The notes: generated by a model from the sequence alone, not told the origin. A stretch of DNA of 5,168 nt from Bacillota bacterium (GCA_023436485.1 JAEZIU010000017.1:1-5168); one strand, 5' to 3'. Counted from the first letter of the stretch, positions 1 to 4,899 are shown. Made by a program: numbers and translations.

Positions 1-23
1 ATAATATTTGCATCTACTGGCAT
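1..23 (-). CDS. 5' end of an unidentified leftward gene (partial)
   Basis: The minus strand has an ATG at 23-21 reading MPVDANI before the window ends. It is preceded by an unusually G-rich Shine-Dalgarno sequence, AGGGGGG (37-31), 7 nt from the start. About 70 nt further upstream is a good sigma-A promoter (102-130). The start signals are convincing, but seven residues are too few to identify the product. It is transcribed in the same direction as the transglutaminase gene, away from the replication module. Confidence 0.6.
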
Positions 24-101
24 TGCACTTCCCCCCTAAACAAAACTTCTCATTTACGTTCTACCTAGAAAATTTTTAATTTAAGATTGTTAATATTTTT
101 T

Positions 102-130
102 ATTATATCATTTTTTATAAGCGTCATCAA
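102..130 (-). promoter_or_regulatory. sigma-A promoter for the partial leftward gene
   Basis: On the minus strand, TTGATG (130-125) and a consensus TATAAT (107-102) are separated by exactly 17 nt. Transcription would start near 95 and leave a roughly 70-nt AT-rich leader before the ATG at 23. This is the best-formed promoter in the window. No operator overlaps it clearly; the inverted repeat CGTTC-AA-GAACG (235-246) lies about 105 bp upstream of the -35. Confidence 0.65.
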
Positions 131-234
131 CAAAATAAGACAGAATTAGATAAAATTGCTACTTATATTATGGCAAAACAACAATATTACTAAATGATAG
201 TACTGTACACAATCAGATATAATTATAGCTAGAA

Positions 235-246
235 CGTTCAAGAACG
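235..246. repeat. short inverted repeat CGTTC-AA-GAACG
   Basis: The 5-bp arms CGTTC and GAACG are separated by AA. AGAACG also occurs as a direct repeat (231-236 and 241-246). The site lies upstream of the leftward promoter at 102-130 and stands out as a GC-containing palindrome in very AT-rich DNA. It could bind a regulator, but no protein can be assigned. The spacing does not fit the usual Firmicute LexA box, GAAC-N4-GTTC. Confidence 0.3.
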
Positions 247-301
247 CTACTTTATAACAAGCAAATATTATAGATAAACTCATTTTTAGTGTGACGGCAC
301 T

Positions 302-368
302 CAAAAAACAGTAAAAGCTGTCAAGGGGTCTGCAAAGCAGATAACATTTACCCCTTTACTGCTTTTTG
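302..368. terminator. large imperfect inverted repeat, possible two-way terminator
   Basis: The outer arms CAAAAAACAGTAAA (302-315) and TTTACTGCTTTTTG (355-368) pair over 14 positions with one mismatch. Inside, GGGG (325-328) can pair with CCCC (351-354), and the innermost part is a hairpin, TCTGC-AAA-GCAGA (329-341). The left strand carries an unpaired stretch at 316-324. T-runs follow the structure in both directions, so it could end leftward transcripts from the transglutaminase gene and any rightward transcripts. The size and compound shape are unusual for a simple terminator; a recombination or attachment site is an alternative. Confidence 0.45.
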
Positions 369-400
369 TAAAGATCGTTTATATACCTACAATTGAAAAC

Positions 401-434
401 GGCAAGATTAGATGCACTATCCTCTATTCTTGCC
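401..434. repeat. imperfect hairpin GGCAAGA...TCTTGCC
   Basis: Arms GGCAAGA (401-407) and TCTTGCC (428-434) are extended by AGA/TCT (410-412 and 423-425) across a symmetric 2x2 internal loop, leaving a 10-nt apex. In the leftward direction the stem is followed by GTTTTC, a weak U-tract. It may terminate the transglutaminase transcript together with the structure at 302-368. Confidence 0.35.
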
Positions 435-505
435 TTGATATGCTATATTGCTTTGTATATCTACTTAGAAAACTTTTCTGAAGAGAAACTTATGAAATTT
501 TTTTC

Positions 506-559
506 TTAATTTATACACATCAGAATTATTGAATTTTTTTCCTTAAAAGGTGGGTACAT
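506..559 (-). CDS. possible 17-codon ORF with a strong ribosome-binding site
   Basis: Just past the stop of the transglutaminase gene, on the same strand, AAAGGAG (573-567) stands 7 nt before an ATG (559-557). The frame reads MYPPFKEKNSIILMCIN and stops at 508-506. The translation signal is as good as those of the real genes, but the peptide resembles nothing I recognise. It could be a small cistron, the stub of a gene lost by deletion or insertion, or chance. Confidence 0.28.
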   Translation of the reverse strand: MYPPFKEKNSIILMCIN

Positions 560-585
560 CAAGCAACTCCTTTATAAAATTATAT

Positions 586-1536
586 TTATTGAATATATTT
601 TCCAGGCTGGTGATCTAAATTCATTTGCTCCTCAGATATCAAATACCATCTGTTTGAACTTGTATTATCATTCCATGTAACATCAATATATTTCCATTCA
701 CCGTTAACTTTCACCTTATTCCATGTATGATTTTGACCAGCACCTGTACCATATACAGGAACACATTCTAATCCGTTCTTATTACAAAGCTGCATAAATA
801 ATCTAGTATATCCTGAGCATACAAGCTTACTCCCATTGGCAATAGCATCTGCAACGCTACCAGCTGAACTTCTGAAGTCCGAAGAATCATAATCAAAATT
901 ATTCACTATAAAATTATGAATTAATCTTACTTTTTGCTCATCAGTTGCTCCCTCCGGAATATTAAGTTCATTCAATACGCTTCTGATTTTATCTTCTGTA
1001 TTATAATATTTAGATGAGGTATCGAGAGAAAGTTTTCCTGTCCAAAAATAAATAAAACATGTCTCTTCTAAATTATCTGTTGGATATAGATATGTCTCCG
1101 CATAATCATCCATTAATTTATAACAATAACTTTTATCTTCTATCGTTCCTCCTGTCGTAATAGACCAAGAGTTATCTTTATTAATTTTTACTTCTCTCAT
1201 TTTAGAGATAAGATTTGAGTAATCCTGATATTCCTGACTAGAAGTGTCTAACCACCTTCCATCCTGTGAAAAATAGTTCATAACACCGTTTAATCTTCTA
1301 GCTTTATTAGATGCAATCCCATTCTCCATGTAAAACCACATCCCATTTTCTGAATACCAGCCATCTGGAATTCCTTCTTTAAAATATGTTTCATTGAAAG
1401 TCATACATTTTCCTGACTTAACATGAGTATATCGACCTTCTATTACTTTCTTATCCATAGCAAATACATTTAATGTCAAAGATATACCCATAACTCCTGT
1501 CAATACTACTACTACAATTAATCTTTTCTTTATCAT
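586..1536 (-). CDS. secreted transglutaminase-like protein with cell-wall-binding repeats
   Basis: A 316-aa exported protein. Residues 1-26 form a signal peptide: the charged start MIKKR, a hydrophobic core, and probable cleavage after VFA at 26. Residues about 53-97 hold two degenerate choline-binding/cell-wall-binding-type repeats (GWYSENGMWFYMENG, then NGVMNYFSQDGRW), which would hold it to the envelope. Residues about 200-300 are a transglutaminase-like core opening with the typical TDEQKVRLIHNFI segment. The thiol-protease-type triad is complete: Cys240 (KLVCSGYT), His270 (QNHTWN) and Asp285 (YIDVTWND). Bacterial members may act as proteases, cross-linkers or wall-modifying enzymes; the substrate cannot be read here. 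The start is supported by AGAGGG (1548-1543) 6 nt upstream and by the signal peptide. It is probably host DNA or cargo and has no evident part in replication. Confidence 0.88.
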   Translation of the reverse strand: MIKKRLIVVVVLTGVMGISLTLNVFAMDKKVIEGRYTHVKSGKCMTFNETYFKEGIPDGWYSENGMWFYMENGIASNKARRLNGVMNYFSQDGRWLDTSSQEYQDYSNLISKMREVKINKDNSWSITTGGTIEDKSYCYKLMDDYAETYLYPTDNLEETCFIYFWTGKLSLDTSSKYYNTEDKIRSVLNELNIPEGATDEQKVRLIHNFIVNNFDYDSSDFRSSAGSVADAIANGSKLVCSGYTRLFMQLCNKNGLECVPVYGTGAGQNHTWNKVKVNGEWKYIDVTWNDNTSSNRWYLISEEQMNLDHQPGKYIQ

Positions 1537-1593
1537 ATCGTTCCCTCTTTTTATACTTTCTCTTGTAAATTAACTCTATAACACTTCCATATC

Positions 1594-1622
1594 TTTTCAT
1601 GTACACTTTTAGTTTATATTAT
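1594..1622 (+). promoter_or_regulatory. possible promoter of the XRE regulator gene
   Basis: TTTTCA (1594-1599) and TATTAT (1617-1622) are separated by 17 nt, leaving a leader of about 55 nt. The match to the sigma-A consensus is moderate. TACACTT occurs at 1602-1608 and 1651-1657, and GTGTA at 1671-1675 forms an inverted pair with the second copy. These are candidate binding sites for an autoregulating XRE protein. Confidence 0.35.
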
Positions 1623-1650
1623 TATATACCCATAGTTATCATTTTGTCTA
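1621..1650 (-). promoter_or_regulatory. probable promoter of the transglutaminase gene
   Basis: On the minus strand, TAGACA (1650-1645) and a perfect TATAAT (1626-1621) are 18 nt apart. The site lies about 85 nt upstream of the start codon at 1536. It overlaps the putative rightward promoter of the XRE gene, so the XRE protein could influence both directions. Confidence 0.5.
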
Positions 1651-1683
1651 TACACTTAAAGTAATCGGAGGTGTAAACATATA

Positions 1684-1974
1684 ATGAATACTGCTGAACG
1701 CTTAAAAAGTTTAAGAGAGCATTATGGACTGTCCCAAAATGATGTAGCCAAAATTTTAAAAGTCTCTCCCGCTTTAATTAGTTCATACGAAAGAAATGAG
1801 CGTACACCAAGTCCTGCTAAATTATTATCTCTCGCCGATCTGTACCATACAACAACAGATTATCTATTAGGACGTAATAACAATGCAAATAATGTAATAG
1901 CAATTTCCGTAGATGGTCTAACCCCTAGACAAATAAAATTGTTGAGAGAATTAATAGAAACAATGAAAAAATAA
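1684..1974 (+). CDS. small XRE-family DNA-binding regulator
   Basis: A 96-aa protein of the Cro/C1 (XRE) repressor type. The HTH domain spans residues 6-61: a first helix (AERLKSLREHYG), a second helix (QNDVAKIL), the recognition helix (SPALISSYE), then the typical NERTPSPAKLLSLADLY segment and the closing DYLLG. After an Asn-rich linker (65-70), a C-terminal helix (LTPRQIKLLRELIETMKK) probably serves dimerisation. No peptidase or ligand domain is present. GGAGGTG (1667-1673) lies about 10 nt upstream of the ATG. The gene is divergent from the transglutaminase gene across about 150 bp, so autoregulation and control of that neighbour are plausible. It has its own strong terminator and is a monocistronic unit. 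Confidence 0.9.
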   Translation: MNTAERLKSLREHYGLSQNDVAKILKVSPALISSYERNERTPSPAKLLSLADLYHTTTDYLLGRNNNANNVIAISVDGLTPRQIKLLRELIETMKK

Positions 1975-1978
1975 ATTA

Positions 1979-2024
1979 AAACAGGGAGCAGCCGAAAAAC
2001 CTCTTTTGCCGTTCCCTGTTTTTT
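1979..2024 (+). terminator. intrinsic terminator of the XRE gene
   Basis: Five bases after the stop codon, AACAGGGA (1980-1987) pairs with TCCCTGTT (2013-2020) in a perfect 8-bp stem, followed by a run of Ts (2019-2024). The long interior may fold further through GGC/GCC pairs. It lies between two convergent genes and insulates the leftward gene that ends at 2134. Confidence 0.85.
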
Positions 2025-2042
2025 AATATTTAATTTGTCATT

Positions 2043-2062
2043 AAATCATCTCATGATTTTTT
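2043..2062. terminator. weak AT-rich hairpin between convergent genes
   Basis: AAATCAT (2043-2049) and ATGATTT (2053-2059) form a 7-bp stem around CTC and are followed by more Ts. A second AT palindrome, TTGTTTA-A-TAAACAA (2107-2121), lies just past the stop of the leftward gene at 2134. Either may help end transcription, but both are weak. Confidence 0.25.
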
Positions 2063-2133
2063 GTATAGAAAATAAATCATAAATCAAATGAAATATGTGC
2101 TATTATTTGTTTAATAAACAATCATGTAAATAA

Positions 2134-2766
2134 TTATTGATAAGTTACCTTGACATGACACCTCTTTATTTCTTCCATATCATCTTTATCATACTCAAAT
2201 AACTCTGTAAATTCCCGAACTTTTCTTGGAAAATTTCTATATATTATTGTCAATTTAGCCAGAATCTCTTCCTCTAGCATAATCTCTTTAAGTTCTGCAT
2301 ACTCTTCACTCTCCATGCCATTAGCAACCATTTCTTCTATGGTCACTCCATCATCTTCTGAATTAGCATACTTTTGACTTTCTTTATAAAGCTCTATATT
2401 GGCTCTTTTTTGATCATTAGAAATAGCTCCAGTTTTCACTTCTCTATTTTTATTTATATGATAATGTCTTGATAAGATTAATTCTTCTTGGGTTATAGCT
2501 GATATATTTAATGCTTTGCATAAGTCTTCTAGCAATACTTTATCTGGGTTTTTTGCATAAAGTGCTTTTCTTATAGTTTCCCCAAGTGTAATTCGATTGT
2601 CTGAATATGTAGACCCTATCTTATTGAGCAAATCGGCTACGTCTGTATTGCTTAGTCCTCTACCCTCTTTCTCTGCTATTATCCTTTTAACTATTGTCTC
2701 TGTCGATACCTGTAGATCATTATTGATTTCTGCCATTTCACTAAGGCTTATATTAAGTAAATGCAT
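2134..2766 (-). CDS. unrecognised protein with a possible divergent N-terminal helix-turn-helix
   Basis: A 210-aa protein. I place the start at the ATG at 2766-2764 because AAAGGAG stands 8 nt upstream; an in-frame ATG at 2808 would add 14 lysine-rich residues without a ribosome-binding site. Residues about 25-88 resemble a stretched XRE-type fold: a first helix (VKRIIAEKEGRG), LSNTDVADLLNKIG as second helix, a longer turn, LGETIRKALYAKNPDKV, and a closing LLEDLCKALNIS. Residues about 135-210 are acidic and helical (GVTIEEMVANGMESEEYAEL, EIMLEEEILAKL), with a more basic stretch around 173-183 (IIYRNFPRKVR). No enzyme motif is visible. It is divergent from the replication/transfer genes and faces a palindromic site (2908-2917), as expected of an element's regulator. 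An antitoxin or a protein-binding modulator remains possible. Confidence 0.6.
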   Translation of the reverse strand: MHLLNISLSEMAEINNDLQVSTETIVKRIIAEKEGRGLSNTDVADLLNKIGSTYSDNRITLGETIRKALYAKNPDKVLLEDLCKALNISAITQEELILSRHYHINKNREVKTGAISNDQKRANIELYKESQKYANSEDDGVTIEEMVANGMESEEYAELKEIMLEEEILAKLTIIYRNFPRKVREFTELFEYDKDDMEEIKRCHVKVTYQ

Positions 2767-2889
2767 TATTAAAACTCCTTTTAATTTTTTCTTTAATTTA
2801 TACCACAAATTTTAACCATTAATTAGCTGCGTTTATACAAAATATAGCTCAATAAATTTAAATATGTCGGCTAAAAAAATCCATTGCTT

Positions 2890-2900
2890 TATATTATACT
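2890..2900 (+). promoter_or_regulatory. -10 region likely driving the replication/transfer genes
   Basis: Overlapping -10-like hexamers TATATT (2890-2895) and TATACT (2895-2900) lie about 45 nt upstream of the 86-aa gene. No good -35 is found at the right distance (TAAAAA at 2872-2877 for the second hexamer), so the promoter may be weak or need an activator. The 2767-2942 region otherwise holds only the palindrome at 2908-2917 and AT-rich leader DNA. Confidence 0.35.
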
Positions 2901-2907
2901 ATCGTCA

Positions 2908-2917
2908 TGGTCGACCA
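2908..2917. promoter_or_regulatory. 10-bp perfect palindrome, candidate operator
   Basis: TGGTCGACCA is a perfect palindrome and the only GC-rich spot in this intergenic region. It lies about 7 nt downstream of the candidate -10, at the expected transcription start, and upstream of the ribosome-binding site (AGGAAAGG, 2926-2933). A repressor bound here would block the rightward genes. The 210-aa divergent protein or the 96-aa XRE protein are the obvious candidates; binding is inferred. Confidence 0.4.
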
Positions 2918-2942
2918 AAAAAATTAGGAAAGGTTAAAAACA

Positions 2943-3203
2943 ATGAGAGTGAATTCAAGTATACATGTTTTAGCAAAAATTCAAAAGCCATGGATTGATT
3001 CCAATGGTGTAGAGCGTATGTCATATAGTGCAAATGTCATGCAAAATGGTGGAGAAATTATTGATACGATCAGGCTTACGCTTGAGCAATACCAGATTAT
3101 AGAACCAAACAAGCAATTCACCATTACGGCTGATTATGGGACGGGGAAAAACGGAAACTTTTTAAAATTAGTTGACATAATTCCGGCTAAAAATCCAAGT
3201 TAA
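2943..3203 (+). CDS. 86-aa beta-rich protein, possible ssDNA-binding accessory
   Basis: First gene of the rightward set, with AGGAAAGG about 9 nt before the ATG. The protein has alternating short hydrophobic strands (SIHVLAKIQ, MSYSANVMQ, IIDTIRLTL, KQFTITADYG, FLKLVDIIP), a Gly-rich turn (GTGKNGNF, 66-73), and no signal peptide or membrane segment. This pattern and size resemble small OB-fold proteins, such as the ssDNA-binding proteins of filamentous phages and rolling-circle elements, but no diagnostic motif proves it. Its place ahead of a coupling-type ATPase and a rolling-circle Rep supports a role with single-stranded DNA. It also matches the position of the small DUF961-type genes at the start of the Tn916 transfer module, though I see no clear sequence likeness to them. 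Confidence 0.7.
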   Translation: MRVNSSIHVLAKIQKPWIDSNGVERMSYSANVMQNGGEIIDTIRLTLEQYQIIEPNKQFTITADYGTGKNGNFLKLVDIIPAKNPS

Positions 3204-3212
3204 TATTAGCTT

Positions 3213-3238
3213 TGCTCCTGTCTGTACAGACAGGAGCA
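3213..3238. repeat. 26-bp perfect palindrome between two co-oriented genes
   Basis: TGCTCCTGTCTGT (3213-3225) is followed immediately by its exact reverse complement (3226-3238). In RNA this gives a very stable hairpin beginning 9 nt after the stop of the 86-aa gene and ending just before the ribosome-binding site (AAAGGA) of the membrane-protein gene. No U-run follows on either strand, so it is not a standard intrinsic terminator. It could stabilise the upstream message, attenuate or tune translation of the next gene, or bind a dimeric protein as DNA. Confidence 0.7.
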
Positions 3239-3251
3239 GAAAGGAAATTAT

Positions 3252-3989
3252 ATGAAAATACTATATTTGATAGAGATAATAGCAAATTCAATATTTGCCA
3301 GTTATTACGAAAAACACTGGGGAAAACTTATCCTTAAGATCATTGCTTCTCTTATCGTACTAACATGTATGGCATTGGTTATAGCCAGTATCCTTTATTT
3401 TATAATAGAAAATATTGAAAATATTGTTGTTACTATCGGAGCCATTGCCTGCTTTTTGGCTGTGATATTTAGTTTTTTCCAGAAGAAGCCTGAAAAAGTA
3501 GAACAACCGGATTCTTCCATCATAGAATTTAACCCCATTACATTGGAGACAACGTATAGCTTAATAAGAAAAAATCTATGCAGTATTATTGCAGATGTGG
3601 CTGATATGATAAGACTTAGAAAGCCTGCTACCTTAAGCCAGATGGATTCACCTACTCATTATGATATATTAGGAAATGCAGTCATTTATCACTATCTGCT
3701 AATAAAGCAATCAGATGAGGTAGACCCCTATACCATACTTGGTGTTATTCAGAATACTATCGAACAGCGGTTAAACAATGGGGAGATTGATGGTATAACT
3801 CAAACTCACTTTTTTTATAGAAGTCAAGTTTACCCATCTCTTATGGTGGACAATGTACGAGATTTAGGAAGTTATGTTCAGATTGATATTGCTATAGCAA
3901 GCGAACAGTATTTAAAATATCGGGAACGGCGTATTTATAATAACATGAATACATCTGGTCTTAACAGGCCAGGTGATAAGGATTTTTAA
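3252..3989 (+). CDS. two-helix membrane protein, probable partner of the transfer ATPase
   Basis: A 245-aa protein. Hydrophobic helices span about residues 27-51 (ILKIIASLIVLTCMALVIAS) and 57-76 (NIVVTIGAIACFLAVIFSFF). The basic QKK after the second helix and the short loop between them suggest that both ends lie in the cytoplasm. Residues about 80-245 are a soluble domain with no motif I recognise, including the segment FFYRSQVYPSLMVDNVRD (187-204). An AAAGGA ribosome-binding site precedes the ATG. The stop is only 2 nt from the next start, so the ATPase is probably translationally coupled. Tn916 Orf21/TcpA coupling proteins carry two N-terminal helices and a soluble domain before the motor; here those parts seem to be a separate polypeptide. 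This reading rests on architecture, not on clear homology. Confidence 0.72.
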   Translation: MKILYLIEIIANSIFASYYEKHWGKLILKIIASLIVLTCMALVIASILYFIIENIENIVVTIGAIACFLAVIFSFFQKKPEKVEQPDSSIIEFNPITLETTYSLIRKNLCSIIADVADMIRLRKPATLSQMDSPTHYDILGNAVIYHYLLIKQSDEVDPYTILGVIQNTIEQRLNNGEIDGITQTHFFYRSQVYPSLMVDNVRDLGSYVQIDIAIASEQYLKYRERRIYNNMNTSGLNRPGDKDF

Positions 3990-3991
3990 CT

Positions 3992-4705
3992 ATGGAAATT
4001 GAGTTATTTCTACATGAAGACTATCTTAATCATGGCATAAGGAAATATACTCTCTGGAATCCGGCTAAGGCTCCGCATACAGTCATATTCGGAGCCACTG
4101 GTTCTGGAAAAACTTATGCTACAAAATTAATGTTAGGAAGAATTTCTATGTATTGCCCTGATTCACAAATCTTTATATGTGATTTTAAAGGAGATTCAGA
4201 TTTTTCCTTTTTACATGGTGAAAACAGATTTTACCGATTTCTTAACTGCGAAAAGGGATTGGCTGACTTTTACAGTTCATTTCAAAAACGCCAGTCAGGT
4301 GAGGACCCCCATCGAAACATGATGTTACTATTTTTTGATGAGTGGGCAAGCTATACCTTGAATCTTGATAAACGTCAGGCAGAGGAAGAAAAGAAAAAAT
4401 TATCCACACTTTTAATGCTCGGACGTTCTTTCAACTGCCTTTTACTGATTAGCCAACAAAGAGTTGACGCTTCTTACTTCAACTCGTCAAGAGACAATTT
4501 TAATATGGTTATTAGCCTTGGAAACTTATCAACAGAGGGAAAAGAAATGATGTTTCGTGAATTTAAAGACCAGATGAAACCAGACCGCAAACAGGGAACC
4601 GGATACATGATTACAAATGGAACTGATTTTACCCCTATAGCAGTTCCGTCTATCTCCGATATGAACCGCTTAAACCATTGCATTAAAAAGGCAGTAGCAC
4701 GTTAA
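3992..4705 (+). CDS. FtsK/HerA-superfamily ATPase of the TcpA (Tn916 Orf21) type, motor domain only
   Basis: A 237-aa soluble DNA-pumping ATPase. Walker A is GATGSGKT (34-41), the strand IFICDFKGDSDF (60-71) corresponds to the family's 'DPK' segment, and Walker B is MLLFFDEW (111-118; Asp116, Glu117). The segment MLGRSFNCLLLISQQRVDA (142-160) and SRDNFNMVISLG (166-177) closely follow the order and wording of Tn916 Orf21 as I recall it (MLGRQAGFFLILACQRPDA; RDQFNFRVALG). Such proteins act as coupling proteins that deliver DNA to a conjugation channel. It lacks the N-terminal membrane helices and is about half the usual length of about 460 aa; the preceding gene appears to supply them. The start is 2 nt after the previous stop, with AAGGA at 3978-3982. 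A phage packaging or extrusion motor is the alternative. Confidence 0.9.
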   Translation: MEIELFLHEDYLNHGIRKYTLWNPAKAPHTVIFGATGSGKTYATKLMLGRISMYCPDSQIFICDFKGDSDFSFLHGENRFYRFLNCEKGLADFYSSFQKRQSGEDPHRNMMLLFFDEWASYTLNLDKRQAEEEKKKLSTLLMLGRSFNCLLLISQQRVDASYFNSSRDNFNMVISLGNLSTEGKEMMFREFKDQMKPDRKQGTGYMITNGTDFTPIAVPSISDMNRLNHCIKKAVAR

Positions 4706-4708
4706 TTT

Positions 4709-4768
4709 AGCCGTGGGCGGACGGAGTGCAAGCCCTCGGCAGGGCAGGCGGTGGAGCCGTCTGCCCCC
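4709..4768. other. GC-rich foldable element upstream of the origin
   Basis: Immediately after the ATPase stop codon the base composition jumps from AT-rich to strongly GC-rich for about 60 bp. GGGCGGACGG (4715-4724) pairs with CCGTCTGCCC (4757-4766) over 10 positions with one G-T wobble. Within it, GCCCT-CGGC-AGGGC (4732-4745) forms a second hairpin. AGCCGT occurs as a direct repeat (4709-4714, 4755-4760). It abuts the nonanucleotide stem-loop. Possible roles are part of the replication or transfer origin, or an RNA structure controlling rep; there is no T-run for termination. Confidence 0.6.
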
Positions 4769-4770
4769 TT

Positions 4771-4802
4771 ACTGAAGTTGCTAGTATTACCACAACTTCG
4801 GT
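4771..4802 (+). other. rolling-circle replication origin, CRESS-type stem-loop with TAGTATTAC
   Basis: ACTGAAGTTG (4771-4780) pairs with CAACTTCGGT (4793-4802) in a 10-bp stem with one T-G mismatch. The 12-nt loop contains TAGTATTAC (4782-4790). This nonanucleotide in a hairpin loop is the origin signature of circoviruses and nanoviruses, and geminiviruses use TAATATTAC. Their Rep nicks between positions 7 and 8, here between 4788 and 4789. The following gene encodes a Rep of the matching family. Motif, stem, hexamers and cognate gene together make the call strong, though nicking is inferred. Confidence 0.85.
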
Positions 4803-4812
4803 GTCAGTGTCA
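4801..4812 (+). repeat. tandem GTGTCA hexamers next to the origin stem (iterons)
   Basis: GTGTCA is repeated head to tail (4801-4806, 4807-4812), starting on the last bases of the stem's right arm. A third copy lies at 4863-4868, between the origin and rep. In porcine circovirus a tandem hexamer in the same position is the Rep-binding site, and geminiviruses use comparable iterons. Rep binding here is inferred from position and repetition. Confidence 0.6.
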
Positions 4813-4862
4813 TAAATACATAAAAACCTTTTAAAATCAATGGTTCCGACATACTCCTGAAT

Positions 4863-4868
4863 GTGTCA
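4863..4868 (+). repeat. third GTGTCA copy upstream of rep
   Basis: A single same-orientation copy of the hexamer stands 31 nt before the rep start codon. If Rep binds it, it could autoregulate its own gene. A lone hexamer can also be chance. Confidence 0.3.
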
Positions 4869-4899
4869 GCCCTGTGCCGGAATATAGAAAGGGAATGTT

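Larger units (their letters stand above)
131..505. other. AT-rich non-coding stretch
   Basis: I see no credible coding region here on either strand. It contains the inverted repeats at 235-246, 302-368 and 401-434 and a small palindrome, AGAAAA-C-TTTTCT (467-479). No tRNA, CRISPR or insertion-sequence structure was recognised. A stretch with hairpins but no genes between two leftward genes fits a transcript boundary or an insertion junction; the sequence does not decide between them. Confidence 0.5.

Noticed and set aside
61..77. CTACCTAGAAAATTTTT (61-77) and CTACTTAGAAAACTTTT (461-477) as a direct repeat
   Set aside because: 15 of 17 bases match exactly 400 bp apart, but the shared sequence is low-complexity A/T and there is no integrase gene or other sign of attachment sites.
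182..190. CAATATTAC, a match to the loose CRESS nonanucleotide pattern
   Set aside because: It has no flanking stem, no hexamer repeats and no rep gene nearby; such a degenerate match is expected by chance in AT-rich DNA.
319..324. Perfect TTGACA on the minus strand
   Set aside because: At 16-18 nt downstream there is no -10-like hexamer (AGTGCC at 17 nt), and it lies inside the inverted repeat at 302-368.
2767..2808. Longer N-terminus for the leftward 210-aa protein starting at 2808
   Set aside because: The strong AAAGGAG lies within that extension and serves the ATG at 2766; the upstream ATG has no Shine-Dalgarno sequence.
2597..2815. 72-codon ORF on the plus strand
   Set aside because: It lies opposite the leftward 210-aa gene, has no ribosome-binding site and reads as a hydrophobic antisense product.
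4474..4683. 69-codon ORF on the minus strand
   Set aside because: It is antisense to the conserved C-terminal part of the ATPase gene and has no family features.
4737..4742. CGGCAG, the porcine circovirus hexamer, within the GC-rich block
   Set aside because: It is single, on the wrong side of the stem-loop and part of an inner hairpin; the tandem GTGTCA copies are the better iteron candidates.
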